Shown: in pieces, positions 36,801 through 51,800 of the stretch | Numbering within the stretch: position 1 is the first letter of the stretch | How the letters are laid out: each line of letters starts with the position of its first letter | Origin: Opisthorchis felineus | Lineage: Eukaryota > Platyhelminthes > Trematoda > Opisthorchiida > Opisthorchiidae | Reading direction: 5' to 3' | Length of the DNA: 64,000 nt | Assembly (NCBI GenBank): GCA_004794785.1 | Contig: SJOL01001427.1 | Coordinates: 516,927-580,926, forward strand | Position numbers and translations under genes: made by a program | Notes under the pieces: generated by a model | Told to the model about the DNA's origin: nothing | The model's input: the letters and a program-made list of their open reading frames with translations, nothing else | The model's database searches: none

Positions 36801-39800
36801 CGTTGGGGCCAGGCTTTCGAACCATATCCTTGATTAAGGGCCGTAATCTTTCTGTCTAGGTTTGGACGCCTTGACACTATTCCAAGCCTCGTACAACCAT
36901 GAAATTCACAACCAAAATACGCTAACGCGTCGCGTGAGGCCATCAAGCGTTTCACTTTCATTCCTGTGTACAACACGGGTGTCCGCTTACTACCAACTAA
37001 AAGCTCACACGAAGGTCAAATGAACAGACATTTAGGTAGGCTTGGCGCTGCTTAGGTTCTATTGGGTGGTCGTCTTGGATTCTACACCAGACGCACGGAC
37101 AGCGGAGAGCGCCCAGTGCATTTGTGTGCTAACTGCACTGTTGCTGTGCACTACCAACTTTCAGAACAGCAAACGTCGTTTGACCAGGTGATGCCCACCA
37201 GCGAACCATTCTCGAACCCAAATAGACCATATTACCATTAATTACCCGTGACGAGGCTCGGGACCTGTTTGTCACCCCTTCTTGAATAACTACATCGACT
37301 CTGATAATGCAAGTGTCCGTTGCTGCTTTTCATTGTTCTGTCCAGGTTTGCGCAAGAAATTCGCACCTCTTTGTCAATGAGAAGCTCGTAGACCCAGAAA
37401 TCAAACGAATATACTAAAAACTGACTCCTCCAACACTTGCCTGATGGTCCGATGTGTGCTGTTAGCGATCACTGGAGAGGGTTTTCCACAGCCTTGCCTG
37501 ATATCGAAACCTCTACATGAGGTACAACCCAGCCAGTTTCTTCCAAAGATTGGATCTTCAATAGAATGGTGGATTTGCTGGAGACCTAGCGGCAAATTCT
37601 ATTCGTTTGCGACCACAATCCAAATCCAAAACAAGCAAACCAGAGCCTCCACACACACCGGAAAGTTTGGTGGATCCAAAGGGCCGAAGAAATAAAAGAA
37701 TGAGGAAGTTTTGGAACTGTCCGCAACTTTTTCCATTTCAGTTTTTCATTAAGTCCTCAGTTGCATCATAAAGGACCACATTAGTTCTTTAATGTTCAGC
37801 AAAGGAGAACGTTTGGACTGTTGAGAACAATAAATTTCAGTTAGCCACCTGCCTCTTTCTATCCAGGCTGTCGGCCTTCGACAGAAACGTGAGCTGTAAA
37901 TGTGGAACTTCCTTTGGCCTCGAAATCACTCAAGTGTATATTCCTCATCAGCGCCATCATGCTTCTCGTCCCAGCGGTCTTTTACCCATTTTGTTTAAAG
38001 TCAACAGTAAATTGGTTAATCAGTACCTGTCTAACTGATCTGAGTCTGTCTTGGGAAAAGGGACCATTCCAGACGACTGAGGTGAGCCCGCAATAGTGCC
38101 CATTTTCAAATCGAGTATTCCCCGTGTACGTAGTAACCACAGAGGTGTTTTTTACTCCTATTGATTCAAGGTTCTGATACTATTGATTCTTTGGCGGCAC
38201 GCAAAACTTCGGCCCATGGGCAGAAAGCTGCATTTCGATCGGTCAGAGGCTGCATAGACCACACCTTCGCACTCTGTCAGGCATTAGAGCAGTACCATAT
38301 GTACGGCCAACCCATAATCTTCGTGTTTCTCCCAGCTTAAGCATGTATTCGATCGGTCAGTGCTTCTAACCTCGCCCACCCGACATTGCTTGCCCAGAGA
38401 TTCGTTTACTTAACCCAGTCTTTAAACTCACATACTTTCGGGCCTGTGAGGGTGTACGGAGGCCTCTGTAATAGCTGCTCTACTCAGAGTAGTTTCCAGT
38501 AGCGACGTCCACTCCATTCATTTCTGTTCAGCTTTCTCATCGATGAAAATTTTTTTTGAAAGTTGGAGGATCTTCAGGACCTCGGCGTTCAGACCGTTGT
38601 GAATCATCACTCATCCCTGTATCCAGCTTCGGAGTAAACCCATACAGGAAAATTTTCAAAACGTTGTTTGCTTGCCCAAAGTGAATTGGAATTTTCTCGT
38701 TGGCCAATTCATCTTCGGGAAGACGTGCAGATACTGATAGTCACACACACACACACACACACACACTTGATAGTGCGTCAATCATGGTACTTTCTGTTCG
38801 CGCATCAGAACGGGACTAAAGTTAGTGATTTAGTCGCGGTGTGCCTTATCCTTTGCTGTGTACACATACAATCCTCCACCTCCATCCACAATGATCTGTG
38901 GTTCGGATGCATCCAAGGCTTTCCGCTGTTTCCTACCCTAGGCTTGGGCAACGTGGCTACCCCTCATCCGTTTGTCCTTCAGTCGGATGACATGGTTGTG
39001 CACCGAATGGGCGACAGCCGAATAAATTGTGTTGTGTTGCAACTAATGGTCGACTGCACGGCTGCCTACACCCTCGAAGCTTAACTGTTCTCTGCCGCCG
39101 CTACTAAGTTGCGGGATCGAATTTCATCTTGGCTGCAGGATGTGCACACTGCTGCTGGCTTTCAGTGTGGAACATAACTTTCATATCGCATACCAACAAC
39201 AGAGGGAGGCGATTGACCAGCCGTAGATGTCCCTGCGGAATAACCAGCTTTGTCGTATTACCGATGCTTTTCAGCATCCTCGTCCAAGATCTGCGCATGT
39301 TTCAGTGTTGATTTCTGATCCTAGACACCCTTCGTAACTGTGACATCTGGTCACATTTTGGAAAACCTATGAGCAGCCAAACAATGTAGCGACAGGTATT
39401 CAAAAACTTCCACCACGAAGTTTACGTGGGCACCTCTACGCTTCAATCGTTTTGCGCACTTGTGCTTGATCTGTGACAAAGAATACTCGCATTTTTAAAA
39501 ACTGCCTGGCAAACATGGCCGCTGGTTTTTTGAGCTGGACTAACAAAAGAGCTGTTCCATCGACATTATTTCACGCATTGTTATTTAAACTGCGTGTGAC
39601 TTTTAGACCGTGTCAACATGTCGGTTGCGCAAACTGGGTAGATAAATCTCTTGTTCTCTGTTGGCCGTTATCATGGTTATTCTCGTAAATAATATCAGTG
39701 TTGACACTGATGCACTACGTTGGTTTCTCATAAACAGAGCAATTGGCTAGATATAGCGTGTGGTGCAGTTTCCTCATTATATAGTGTGCATCAAATTGAA

Positions 39801-42800
39801 GACAGAGATAGGCGGGGCTCTCAGCTTACTGCCGTTTTCACAGCAATTACTGAATGCATTCAGCCAAACAATCCTGTGGTTTTGACGGAACGCATCACTG
39901 ATAAGGTTGCTGCAAACTCTTCGACCAGTACAAACTGGAGTTTCGGTTCAGTTGAGACTCCCGTCAAAACCGAATTCGTATACAAATAGGAGTATTTGGC
40001 GAACCCCTCGATTTCCTCATAGTGGGGCCAATAGCAGACTTGATGTTGGTGCTTTTCTTGTGAAATCATTCTCTGAGCATTTCATTCACTTAACCCTTGG
40101 ACCAACAAGTTGTTCTCGGGTTATGTCGGGGCTCGTTGCTTTGAGGAATTCCAGTTTCTTAAATTTGGTGGCAATGGTCTCACACAGCAGCCGATCTTTA
40201 GATCTTTGTCGACTGGCCCACCATAGACATTGTTTGAATATACTGTTGCTGTGTTCCATATCGGGCTTTTTTATCCAGGGAAGCGGCTGATCATGAATAA
40301 ATGTCCCATCAGTGATTACGTATTCAGCTACGGTTTCTTTCTTTTCTAGTTCGGATCGCTGATACTTTTTAGCTTCTCTGTTTAAGTTGGTTTGGATTAG
40401 TGCAACTTTCGGCGGTGATTTCTGCACAGCATTCTGTCGGTGACTTCATAACGTTGCAAATGTATCCTAGGAACATGGCGTTAGGGATACCGAACTGTAC
40501 AGCTGGTTTCCGGTACGAATCAAGTGCTTGTTCCATTGAGGATATTACACGTACAATGGTTCGGTCATGTCTTTCATAAACTTGGTAATCGATTACCTCA
40601 TCGTATCCTGCTTACTGGAATCAGGCGTAAGGTGGACATGGTGTCAACTGGAATCGGACCATGAAACTCTTGACGATTAGTCTTATCCTGGTTTTTTCAT
40701 TCAGTCTACGAAGTTGGGGTATGAGAGGCCAATCCCATCAATGGCTAGATATCCCCATCGATATGGAAAACCCACAAAACTAGAATTCACATTGGGAACA
40801 TTTTTGTGGATAATTGTTCCCACCTCCCAACTGCTCAATAGTTAGAACCTGCGCAAGACACCCGCCAGTTTGTTCAGACAGTACGGGAGGTAAATGTTTG
40901 CGGAAATTTTTTTGCATTTTTCAAAACACAAAATCACTGACCACAAACGTGCTATTAGCTGAAATGATAAAATATCATTGTCGTTTCGAGTCTGAACACA
41001 ATACGTTGGTGCAATTTCCGGTGAAAAAATTGCTTGGTTTGTTGCTGACTTGTGCTTTCAATCCCCGATTTCGACTCAACAACACTATCAACAAAAGGGT
41101 TGCGTGGCTATAAGTTCACACCCGTTGTTCTCTTAGTACTTTGTGGATGAAAAACGGTGAACTCATGTCCATCGTGAATAGCTTACATTTTACTAACGCT
41201 ACGTGGATGATATTTTCTGTTGGCCAAGTGGTGACGCTGGTTCAGACGGTCCATATCCATTCATGCGAAATTCTGTTACCTGAAAGGCTACATGGACCCA
41301 TCGAAAGGTACAGAACGAGATACTGCTTACAGGATAGCCGGACTAGCTTGTGCCTACTTACTTGTTTTTGAGCACTGGTTAGGTTACTGAGATGTATCTA
41401 ACCGAAGAGTTACACGAACGCCAATGGACTACGTAGGCATGAATTAATATATGGCTACAACAGAACCCAGTTTTGAGTCCAATCATATATCCTATGGAAA
41501 GATTCTTTTTGCGGCAGACTCCTGTCGTGGTCTAGGCGAGCTAGCTGTGACTTGTTCCCACTATACTGTATGTGAGGACAGTCTTATAGGAAGACAGGTG
41601 ATATTTTCGCAGAAACGCAAGCACAGCTATATTTCTGAATTCTCAAGTTCAGTGGTATTGATAAACTAGTTAGGATCGTTTTAGACGGTTGAACAGGGGC
41701 ACAGTGCATCCGCGATCAACGGATTTATGTGGGCCATGCTAAACAGCTTTTATTCAACTTTAGTTGAAGGCCAACTGACGTGTGCAGAACAAACCAGCAT
41801 GATTTTCAACAAAGGTCTTCGAATTTCTACATTCCAACCTTTTACGTTTTTACCCTCAGTAAGACTGGTGCCTTTATAAACTGCTTTCTGGGTCAGCTGT
41901 ATCTTAGGTCATTAGTTTTGATCACCGTAGTTGTTTTCCTCCGAATGGAATGTGAATAGAAACTATAGTGACTTTTACGTTTTGTCTAATGCTCTATGTG
42001 CACCGACCTTGGTAACACGTGATTGTCCATCCATCGGTGTTCAGCTGGCTGCTGTAAGTCCCGCATTTACACCTTCTATACGCCCTTTGTTTATTAACTG
42101 GTTTAATTCAACTTGTAAGGTCTGCCTGCACTGACCACATACGGTGCGTTTCGATCGAGTTTCCGTCCAGGAATGGGTATACCATACTGGATTTTCCGTC
42201 TTACCAGACTGTGCTAACAAAGTTTCAAACTCTCTGGCGATTCATCTTCATTCAAATGAATAATGCTGATACTGCAAGCCACGTCCCATGTGTCGTGTGA
42301 CAGTTCATCTGTCTGTTCTGTCTGAAAGTTCGTCTGGTTTCAAGTTATTCACTCTAGAACTCTTGAATGTATATCCACTAATCGTATCTGGCCAATTTGA
42401 TCAGATTGGGAATTGTTTTTGAGAACAGTAAGGTTTCAGAAGAAATTAAACCAACCGTAAAAGCGCGTGAAGATTTCGAGCAGATTGCATGCGTATTTCT
42501 GTGAAATTCTCTAAATAAGTAAATAAATCCCGATCTCGAACCCGGCCACCCAAACAGAAATTGAGTTTTCGTGTGCACCTCTGGAATGCGCAGAGAAAAC
42601 GTCATCAGCACATTGTTTAATAACGTCAACATTTTTCTACGTACAAAAAAGCAAAGCAAACCTTGGCTCCCAAAAATATGCTAGGACAGAAATCATCCTT
42701 TACTCGAATATGTTTCCTGGAAACATTTGGGCTTGTTCGAGCTTATCGCAATGGGACGGTTAAAAAGATCCACTTGAATCGGCTAGTTTTGAAGGTCGTC

Positions 42801-45800
42801 GCACTTAACAGACGAAAATTCCATCATCATTTCAATGACCCAAACGCCGACCTAGCTGCTATATAAGTAGCGAGGCGCCAAACTCTACGGTGGTCCATAA
42901 GAACAGTTTAGTTGGCATCTCCGATAAACCTAACCCTCGTGGTTTTTGCTTATTGTTCTCATAACAGCCATTTGGCCCAAATCCGTATAAAGCTGGTGAA
43001 CTACTTATATGTATTAGCACCACAGTATTCATTGAGAAGGTGAGTATTCAACTGTAGTGCGTTTTCTGTCCAAGGAAGGCGATCGGTTCCCCTTTTCCAT
43101 AGAGACTGAGATAGAGGAACATCTAACGCAGTCGTTTGGATTTTGTGTAAAATTTAATGTCGGATCAATTTGGTTTATTCGGTACGAAGATGAACCAACA
43201 GTGGAACTTCAAGAGCTCGAATTGGCTGTCAGCCATAGAAAGTCATGGAAAAATCACGCACAGGAACAAAGGACTTTATTGATTTGCAGACCAAACATTG
43301 ACTCTTATCATCAGACCGAAGGTGTTTCTTGACCACGCTGTGGATCATATTTGCATCCGTGTGCAGTAATTACTTCCAGTAGAGTAGGCAGGAACAACGT
43401 ACCCGCAGAACAGCGTGTTTTCAATCATTTTGTGTAGTCTCATCCAGTTATTCGAAAGTGATAATCTATGGAGTCGATTTTGGAAAGCCAACGGACGCGT
43501 AATAATGTGCCAGAACACGGAAGTACAGGTTCGAACCCAGTCTGTTCACACCCGAGGAGCGGAATGACACAAAAGCACAATCCGCAGTAAGGCGAGATAA
43601 GTGTCCAGATTCAGCTATTTGCACAGGTGCGGCTGTGTGGTCGCTACCCCAGCCGGCCTGAGCAAGGGTTTATTGCTTTTCTGTTTATGATTCTGAAAGA
43701 AGATCCGCACATAGTGTACAGTCAAATAAACATGCAGTCGAGCTTGCTGGCAGTCTTGCACCATCAGCCGTAATGTATTCAGGTATGTACTTTGCTATCC
43801 CGGTGAATGGTATTCTCTCAGTTCGTTCTACACACTTGCTTGTACATGGAAAAAGCAAGTGAAAGAGCGAGTAGACGTGGCGTGTGGCGTGGTAAGCCGT
43901 CTTGAAGACTTCCTTCATGCATTTTTTCCTTAAAATACCTTCTTTTTGAGATAGTTTTTTGTCACCTCCTAAGTCGCTTTTCTCATATTGTAGAATACAT
44001 TTTGTTGGATAGCCATTCGACCCAATTTAGAATGTCGGTCAATCGGTTAACCCAGAAACCGTGCACCGAAGTGCAGTGGTTCCAGTTGCTGCAACTTTGT
44101 TCAGCGAGAAGGAGAAGAAGGGAATGAGACTCATATGTGTAAGACGATGGCTCAATCTGTGCATTCACTTCGAATTGTTCTATTTGTTTGGTGTGGCAAT
44201 GATTGAGAGGTACGCAGTGAATGTAATGCCTTTGACGCAAGACTGCCATTGGCCGCCAAGGCCACTGACCATTGTTTCACCTCGTCTCGCGGTCCCTATC
44301 TGGGAGACGGTAATCATTAATGCGACTGAGTTGACTGGTAAGGACTTTCATGCTTCGTCAACAAGTCATGGACTGACCACCCCTGTGTCGTCTCCATCCG
44401 ACACAAGGTTAGGCGAAGAGGGATCTACGAGGATCTGCGACCTCTGGCATACAAACCACTTGTTATAACCAGGGTAACCTGTGGAGTATTACCAATTGGT
44501 CTATCGAGGGAGAGTGCACTTGCCCGAAAGCCATCTGGCCTACCTCAGCATTACTGATTACTGTCCCAACCAAACCCACGCTATGCTTCGGAGGCACAGA
44601 TGGTCAAACACGGCCTTCGAAGGCCTTCCACGTCTCCGATCCATAAAGTAGGACGGATAGGACTGCAGCATTGTATACTCTACCCTTAACACTCAAAATG
44701 TTGTCACTTCGGTGCCATAAATGTCGTAGGTTGTCAAACGCTGCCCTGACCTTCGCGATTAGGGAAGTGATTTCGTCTTTGGCCAGTTCGCCGGGACCTA
44801 TGCAGCTGCTCAGATAGACGAACTTGTCTACCACATCGATCAGTTTACCTGCAAACATTATGTTTGGGTATCATCCCATCCAATCTTGCAGCAGCACTTT
44901 ACACTCTACAGGTGCGAAGCGCATACCGAACTGCACAGCAGAATTATTTGGGTTACTTAAGGTAGTTTGCATTTCTAAGGGACCTGGTCCAAGAAGAGCA
45001 ATATCATCGGCGTGCTCTATGTCCGTGATGGTATTTCGATCCCCTAGTTGCTAGAGACAGGTAAAGAAGACTCATGCAGTATATTGAATACGAAGTGAAA
45101 AAAGAAAGGTTAACAGAGAGCACCCCTGCCTGATGCCACTATATGTGGTGAACACGAGGGAATTTGTCACAGACACCTACGCGTCCACGGAAGGAGGCAC
45201 ATAAGAGAAAATAATCTGGAAGGGACACCATCGACAAACACGGCCAGTTTCTGACGATCAACGCAGTCAAAAGCAGAAATGGAATCGCGGGAGACGATTG
45301 TTGTTGGTCTTCGGAAGGATTCGTGCAGTTTCAGTACTTGTCGCAAAGTGGTGATGTGATCGATGCAGCCCCGGGTAGGATGGAACCCAGCTTGATTCTC
45401 GCTAATCTGACTCTTCCGGTGATCAACCTTCGCAAAATGATACCAGAGAACACCTTGCAAGTTGTGGCCAGAATGATGATATCCCGGTGGTTTTCTCACA
45501 ATGTCCTCGCACCCTCTGAGTAAGGGAACCACCGTCGAGGCACCCCGTTTTGTTGGAATTTCTTCCCCATTCCAGAAATTTTCGAGTAGAGTCATTAGGT
45601 TAACCACGATGAACTCGCCACCTTCTTTGAAGAGTGCAGGGTGCAAACAGACAGATTCTTTGTTGCGCTGAAGCAATGAAATTAATCGCTGAACTTCACT
45701 GACGATATCGGACTGGTGTCCACATTCCACTCCGGTTCATTTGGGTCTCCCAGTGGGTGAGTTGATGGAACCAAGCTGAAATGTCTATCAGTGTTCAGCC

Positions 45801-48800
45801 CACCGTCCAGGATAACGTTTTTGTGAATGACTTGAGTTCCTTTTGTTTTCGGAAATAGTCTCACTAACATCTGCGCTCCTCGGACCATTTGATCGGATTA
45901 CCTGGAACGGGGTTCGATTGTCTAACGTTTCAAAAGCTGCCTCCATTTCCTGGGCTATAGAGATCCACCAGCGCTCTCTGACGATCCTTAGGCTCTTCAT
46001 TTTTCGGCATTTTAGGGACCTGTGCGTGCCGTCACAGTTATTTGTTGCCGGTATAGTTTTCCTGGCTTCTAGCATAGCTGACGCTTGTGAGGAGATCCTG
46101 TGTTCATTAGAGTGTGGTTCGTCATCCGGTGGTCATCCAAATCACCATTACAACCATCGTATCCGTGGAGTTCTGGAAGCTTCTCAGCCAACTCAGCTAG
46201 ATATTATTGAGCTACAGAGACTACTTGCAGTCTATGAACTGAATGGTTTTGTATCAACCGGCATTTTGCCGAGGGAAAGCGAATAGATACCTGCGCCCGC
46301 ACAATACTGTGATCGGAATCCACACATGTACTCCAGAGTGAACGACAATTTTGTATCGAAGCTCTCCATCGGTGGCTGACTGTCACATAATCCATCTGAG
46401 TCCACGGCTGGTTTGCAGTTTGTGGCCTCCATGTTGCATGGTATGAGCCTTTGTACTGAAAGTCTGAAGAAGAAGAATTCAGCCCTTGAATCAGACACCA
46501 AGATGAGTTTCCTCAGGAATTACAGGACGATCCAGAACATTCATATCACTTGCCAGAATCACGATATCTGTGGTTCTCGCTATCACAAATCACAATGGAA
46601 GCTATCTTTCTCAGCCTCACAGCCATCGTCTGTCGCAGAGTATGGTGATACAACAAACAAACACTGTTTACCACGTCTAGATGCATTGATCTCAGTCGAA
46701 GCATTCAAAATAACCGAAACTGTTTAATGCAGTCCAGTCCAGTAAGGCCCATTCAGCCCCAGAGCTTGGCACAGTTTCCACGCCGTAGATGCCACATGCC
46801 ATTGCATCGAAATCACCAGACACCGGAATTGTAAAGTGCCAAGAACCTGGGTCCATACCGAGCGGGTTGAGGTGTATGACCGAACTGGAGTCTTGTATAC
46901 GTGTTTGTGAGTGACAACATACATCGATCGAAGGGGGAGACAAGTTCTGAACAAGGCCTATCTGTTGTCCAATTTGACACAGAGTACTTTAGTTGAAAGC
47001 TGCAACGTGGAACAGATCCCTTGAATTTAATAGTGGTTTATTTTGATTCATTTTACTATGCAGAAGCTTAGGTACGGAATAACGGTTAGGTGATTGGCAG
47101 CTAAATGAATAGGAAGGACTCGGTGTAAGGGAGTGTGGAGAGGAGTCACTGAACGAAAACCTTCAGGGGTAAATGATACTTCCCAGTTTCCCAGACCGAA
47201 GAATGGGCTTTGGTTGAGGAACCGCACCTTGAGCCCTTGACTCAACAGTCTGACCCACAAGACAGTGGGAAGATGTAGGGTTTTGTTCAGAGACCCTTCC
47301 CCTAGCCTCTAACTCGAAAGTCTAAACCGCCAGACAGCTGCCGTTACGGTTTTCTCGAGAGACCCTTTCCGGAACCAGTGACGCACTAGTCCGATCCACT
47401 TGGCTGCAGGGGACTGGCCTAGCCTAAGGGCGCAGGCAGTAACTGACTCTTAGTGCAGCTGCATACAACAGGTGCATTTTGAGTATTTCGACTGCATTGA
47501 ATAATACGCCGGCGATCAGGGTGTGCGGTTCTTCTTTCTAACCGCTCCCTCCTCAGAGGAAGGCAGAATCACGGCCTCCATAAGTGTGGACGTGCTGATC
47601 ACTTGAAGGAAACAGCTTACTGCCCTCACACTTCTATCGCATAGGATAGTAAGACTTTACCTCCAGATCGTCTTGTGATACGATTTCTCACAGTACAGGG
47701 ACTTGCGGTTCTTTGTTAAGCTGCTTCTCGTTAGCCTACCTGGCGTGGTTGAACCTTTCGGAACTGAGTTCCAGCCAGTATAGCCCACAGCATCATTGCA
47801 GCACTGAAGTTGGACTAACATAACAAGGTGACAGCTTTCTGTCAGCTAATGTAGAATGTATATCCCGAAGTTATTTATCTGGTTGTTCTATTGAGTATGT
47901 GTGGTGTTATTCTGCTTTGGTCAGGCATCAACCAGTTTTTTTGTCTTTGAAGCCCACAAAACTCTGTACGTTTTCATACTTTACGGCTGAAGTTACTTCT
48001 GGAATTCGAATAACTTTTGTACTCTCTGGGATGATCTTGTCTCATCTAAGTATCACGGATTTTCACGTGTTTTCAATTGAAATCGATTGATTGCGCCAAA
48101 TTTTGATCCTATATATGTCGTCTAATCTAATAGTTCAGTTTTGGCTTCATTTCAATACGTAGTTGTTGCGAAAGAAGCACGAAATTTGAAACACTGCCTG
48201 GTTAGCCAGTAACAATCGAAAAGACAGGATTGGGTTCGAACCACAGACTGTCGGACCTGTTGCTCGCTACTTGACCATTGTGCCACCTCGCGTTAGTCTG
48301 CACAGTCCAGAAACTTTCGCATTCACTTGGATACTGGGGTCTTTTCTTACTTGGATTCGAAAGAATTATTGCTTTCTACAATATATGAAAATTTTGATTC
48401 AGTGTAGTTTGACTAGTTTTCAGAATTCTAGGACGACATATCAGCTTCGTTGCGTTTGAGCTTTCAGCGTAACTGATTATGTACGTATGTACGCGCGCGC
48501 AATCCAAGACGGCTATACGGTTTTTTTCAACTCAAAACGGCCTCTCAATACCGATGTCACTGAAACCGTGTAGCTGAGGTCAAATGTATTCTGACCTTTC
48601 ATTCTGAAACATTTGTAATATGGAAATACAATCGTCTACTTGTTGGTTACAATCTGTAACCCCCGGGAGCACATCACAAAAGTTAGTACAAGCGAACTAT
48701 CTGCTGCCAGTCGTGACCGCAAAGCACTGCATGTAAAATGTACCAGCTTTAAGCATCGTTGGACAAAACTGTCATGACCATGTTTGACTAAAATCAAAGA

Positions 48801-51800
48801 TAAACTTGCAGTAATGATTGATTCGAATGGTTCAACCAGGCAGGTTGCTGATTTCTTTCGCTTTATGATGAAAAACATCGCTAAGAGAAAAAAGCAACAA
48901 GGTTTTGCCCGTGGGCTTCGGCAACCATCCGGTAGCTGAATTTTTGTGTCACTTTCAGGTCCAAGGCACGACCACAAATGCAGCAAGTAAACCTGCGGTC
49001 GATCGGTAGGTGACAGCCCTTGTCAAGCTCCCGCACACTTAAGGCATCAGCTCATTCAAATGCTGCTGTGACCAGAACAGCCCACCTGGTGGTTGTGCCT
49101 CATTCTCAGACCAGCTATCGCGCTAGTTGGTCGCTGTAATGAACTCACTGTTAAAGAGGCCAAAGAAGACACCAGTGACTGCCATGATCGCGCTTTTCTG
49201 CGCGTGGTCACATAAGGACTATCCGGTTGTAATAACAATTCTGGGCGTATCTAAATGGAACTTGCCAAGTCAAATGGTGATGAAACACGTCAGAGTTATG
49301 ACTTCCCTCCCAGTCTCGGTTTAATAGTCACTGAGTTGCAGATCTTGCTTCATTTTTCTCGAGTTTAACATTAGGAAAGTAACTTTGCATCTGCGACCGT
49401 CAAGTTGTGCAAAGTTGGCCAGGTTTATAGTCATACGTCAAGTTGCAATGCGCAGATGCCGGGAACGATTGCCCAACTTACAATGCACTAGTAAATAATT
49501 ATCCAACATCGACATTCCCTTATTTTTTCCACTGAACCTGTTTCATCTAAAATGTCAGAATAGCGTAAGTACTGTTCAAGCTAATGATATTTGTCAGCAC
49601 TTTTAAAGTGTCATATCATTGGTTGAGTGAGTTGCTTCACGGTACTGCAGATTGTGCAGTTTCGACTTAGTCTAAATCCATTTGCTTAGTAGGGTTTTAC
49701 ATACTTGTCTGTTTTGTGACGCTTCTGAAATTACATGGTTGTGTATTCGTTTATGGTTCCCTGGACCATCTTAGAATAGTGGTATTGTCACTCTGACTGA
49801 CACGTTACATATGTGCTTAAGTGCCGATGTCTCCTGCGTGGTCTTGTCAGGCATTAGGACACTATTGTGTAATCAGCTGTCCGATCCCAGCTTTACATTA
49901 GGACTGACTCGTTACTTTCACTCGGTTAAGTTCTTCCAAATGTTTGTTTCACACCACAGTGACGATACCGTTAGGTCGGTGACTTTTCTCTTAAAAACTG
50001 TTTGATATCTAAACACAGCTCATCAAAGTCTGTTGTCCCAATTATTCTTGTGTTGATGCAGTACAGCTTTTCAACGTTATAAAATTTCGAACGTATAAGG
50101 CCAATTTTCATCTGAACCCGCGACATGGCAATCACGTGGCTCTTTTGGCGAACACCAGGAACGGTACTTTTTTCTTTCGTCTGCCAGCCCTGGCTATACC
50201 ATGATGTCACTCTGAGTGATGATGGCTCCACGCAAAAAACGTGTGTCAGCAAACGTTAGGCAAACTGTCCGGGTTAATTGACGCCTGCTTGCGTCACTAG
50301 AAGTACAAAGTGACATTCTTCGTAAATGGAAGATTACACACATTAAAAAAGAGGGACAGTTTGCAATTGCCGGTTCAATTGACATTTTCGATTCTGTACA
50401 GTAAGAAAACCTAATAGATCCTGACATGGCGTCGTTCGATTGAATCTAGTCAGAGAGGTCTAGAGACCCACATCCTGGTGATTGCCGTGAGGATATTTGC
50501 TTTCATTGAGTATACTTCGCTGCCTTTATCGCCCCAGTGCCAACAGTTCGGTTAACGAGCTGATGAGAATATTGATCTGCTGCTGGAGGAACAGTCACCT
50601 GAAGGAGCATGTTTACTACAGGCCTAACAGGTAGCGTGTGATGTGATCCACTTCGAGTCCTTTTACGGTCTCCAAAACAAGACGATTTCGTTTATTCAGG
50701 TCTGAGCGAGGTGAAGAACTCCTTTGAAAACTTCAGAATCATAGTAAGTTCAGTAAAGCATGGCATTCTTAAACACTGATGTGACTCTAAACGGCCACTT
50801 TTGTGAATGCCAACTGAATGACGACCATTTCGAAATATTCATGTGAATAGTAATTATGAGGGTTTTCGCGAGTGTCTTCCTTCTTTCGCTCCTCGATAGT
50901 TGCCTGTTTCCAGACGAACGGCTTGCTTTAATTCTATCAGCATCGGAGGCTTAGCACACCTATGTTGCTATATGTTTTCAGGTCACAATTGAGTAGAAAT
51001 TTTTCACTATTGATTTTCATTATTATTGCTTGTCAGATCTGAAACCGCTGTTTGTCGCCTGAGCGACTGAGAGGTCACACTGACTCTTCTCGCTCTCGGA
51101 CAACGGTTGTCACATTCCAACCCTGCTGTTCGCGTGTTTATGACCACAGTAGTAGTTATGGTTTATCACATACCGGTAGATCGACCGAACTAGTTTGTGT
51201 CTATCACTTGGTCAATTTCGTGCCTAGGAGCGTGGTGACCCAGCGTGATGGGTACGTTATACGAACAAATGCAGTCTACTGTGCACTTCTGTTTGACACG
51301 ATGGACCGATTCGCGTCGTAGTTGCAAGCGGATTTCTGCTCATTAGAAGGTGTTATCAGCCTGGGTACAGAAGCTGTCGGTTTTGTAAGTCCTGGGTCCA
51401 TCCGAGCATGTCCATTTCGTAATTCGGGTTCAGCTGGCGAATTTATTCTGTTTCCATTGTTCATTGAAACCCCCCCGGAGGATTTAAAGACCATTCGTTA
51501 ATTCGTATGCGTTCTGGACTGGCCCGCGGTTATGGAAAAACATCGTCTCATCCATATTCGTGTGGAGTTCTGCTATGGTCGAAACATCTGTGCTAGCTAC
51601 ATGTTTGCGTCAGGACCTGTCTTTCTTCTCCATTCCCGTATCTCGTCGCAGAAATACTTGGAAATCTACTCCTTTCTGCCTTCGGCATGCATTCTTCTCG
51701 TGGTCATCGTACTTCTCTACATTTACATGCCCGAGACGAAGGGTAAGAGTGCTGACATGATTGAAGCCGAGTTCCGTTGCCGAACCAGTCTTCGTCACCG

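Larger units (their letters stand above)
33068..51651 (+). other. Transporter intron 8 (18,584 bp)
   Basis: GTAAGT...CGTCGCAG. It contains a sense LINE fragment (37860-38690), a CA microsatellite, a SINE fragment (38925-39030), tRNA-like SINE-type sequences (near 43480 and 48195), a nearly complete antisense LINE (44210-46960) and copy B of the unknown repeat (47150-47809). Between these (33.1-37.8, 39.1-43.4 and 48.3-51.6 kb) I see nothing recognisable. The frames there, for example 40086-40427 on the minus strand, have no family match. Confidence 0.85.

Noticed and set aside
33360..37700. Search for additional exons in the first part of intron 8
   Set aside because: No frame with flanking acceptor and donor gave a transporter or other family match; the protein is already complete without it.
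44061..44468. 135-codon plus-strand frame
   Set aside because: It is antisense to the C-terminal part of the minus-strand LINE, whose reading makes sense.
45843..46286. 147-codon plus-strand frame
   Set aside because: It is antisense to the linker and endonuclease portion of the minus-strand LINE.
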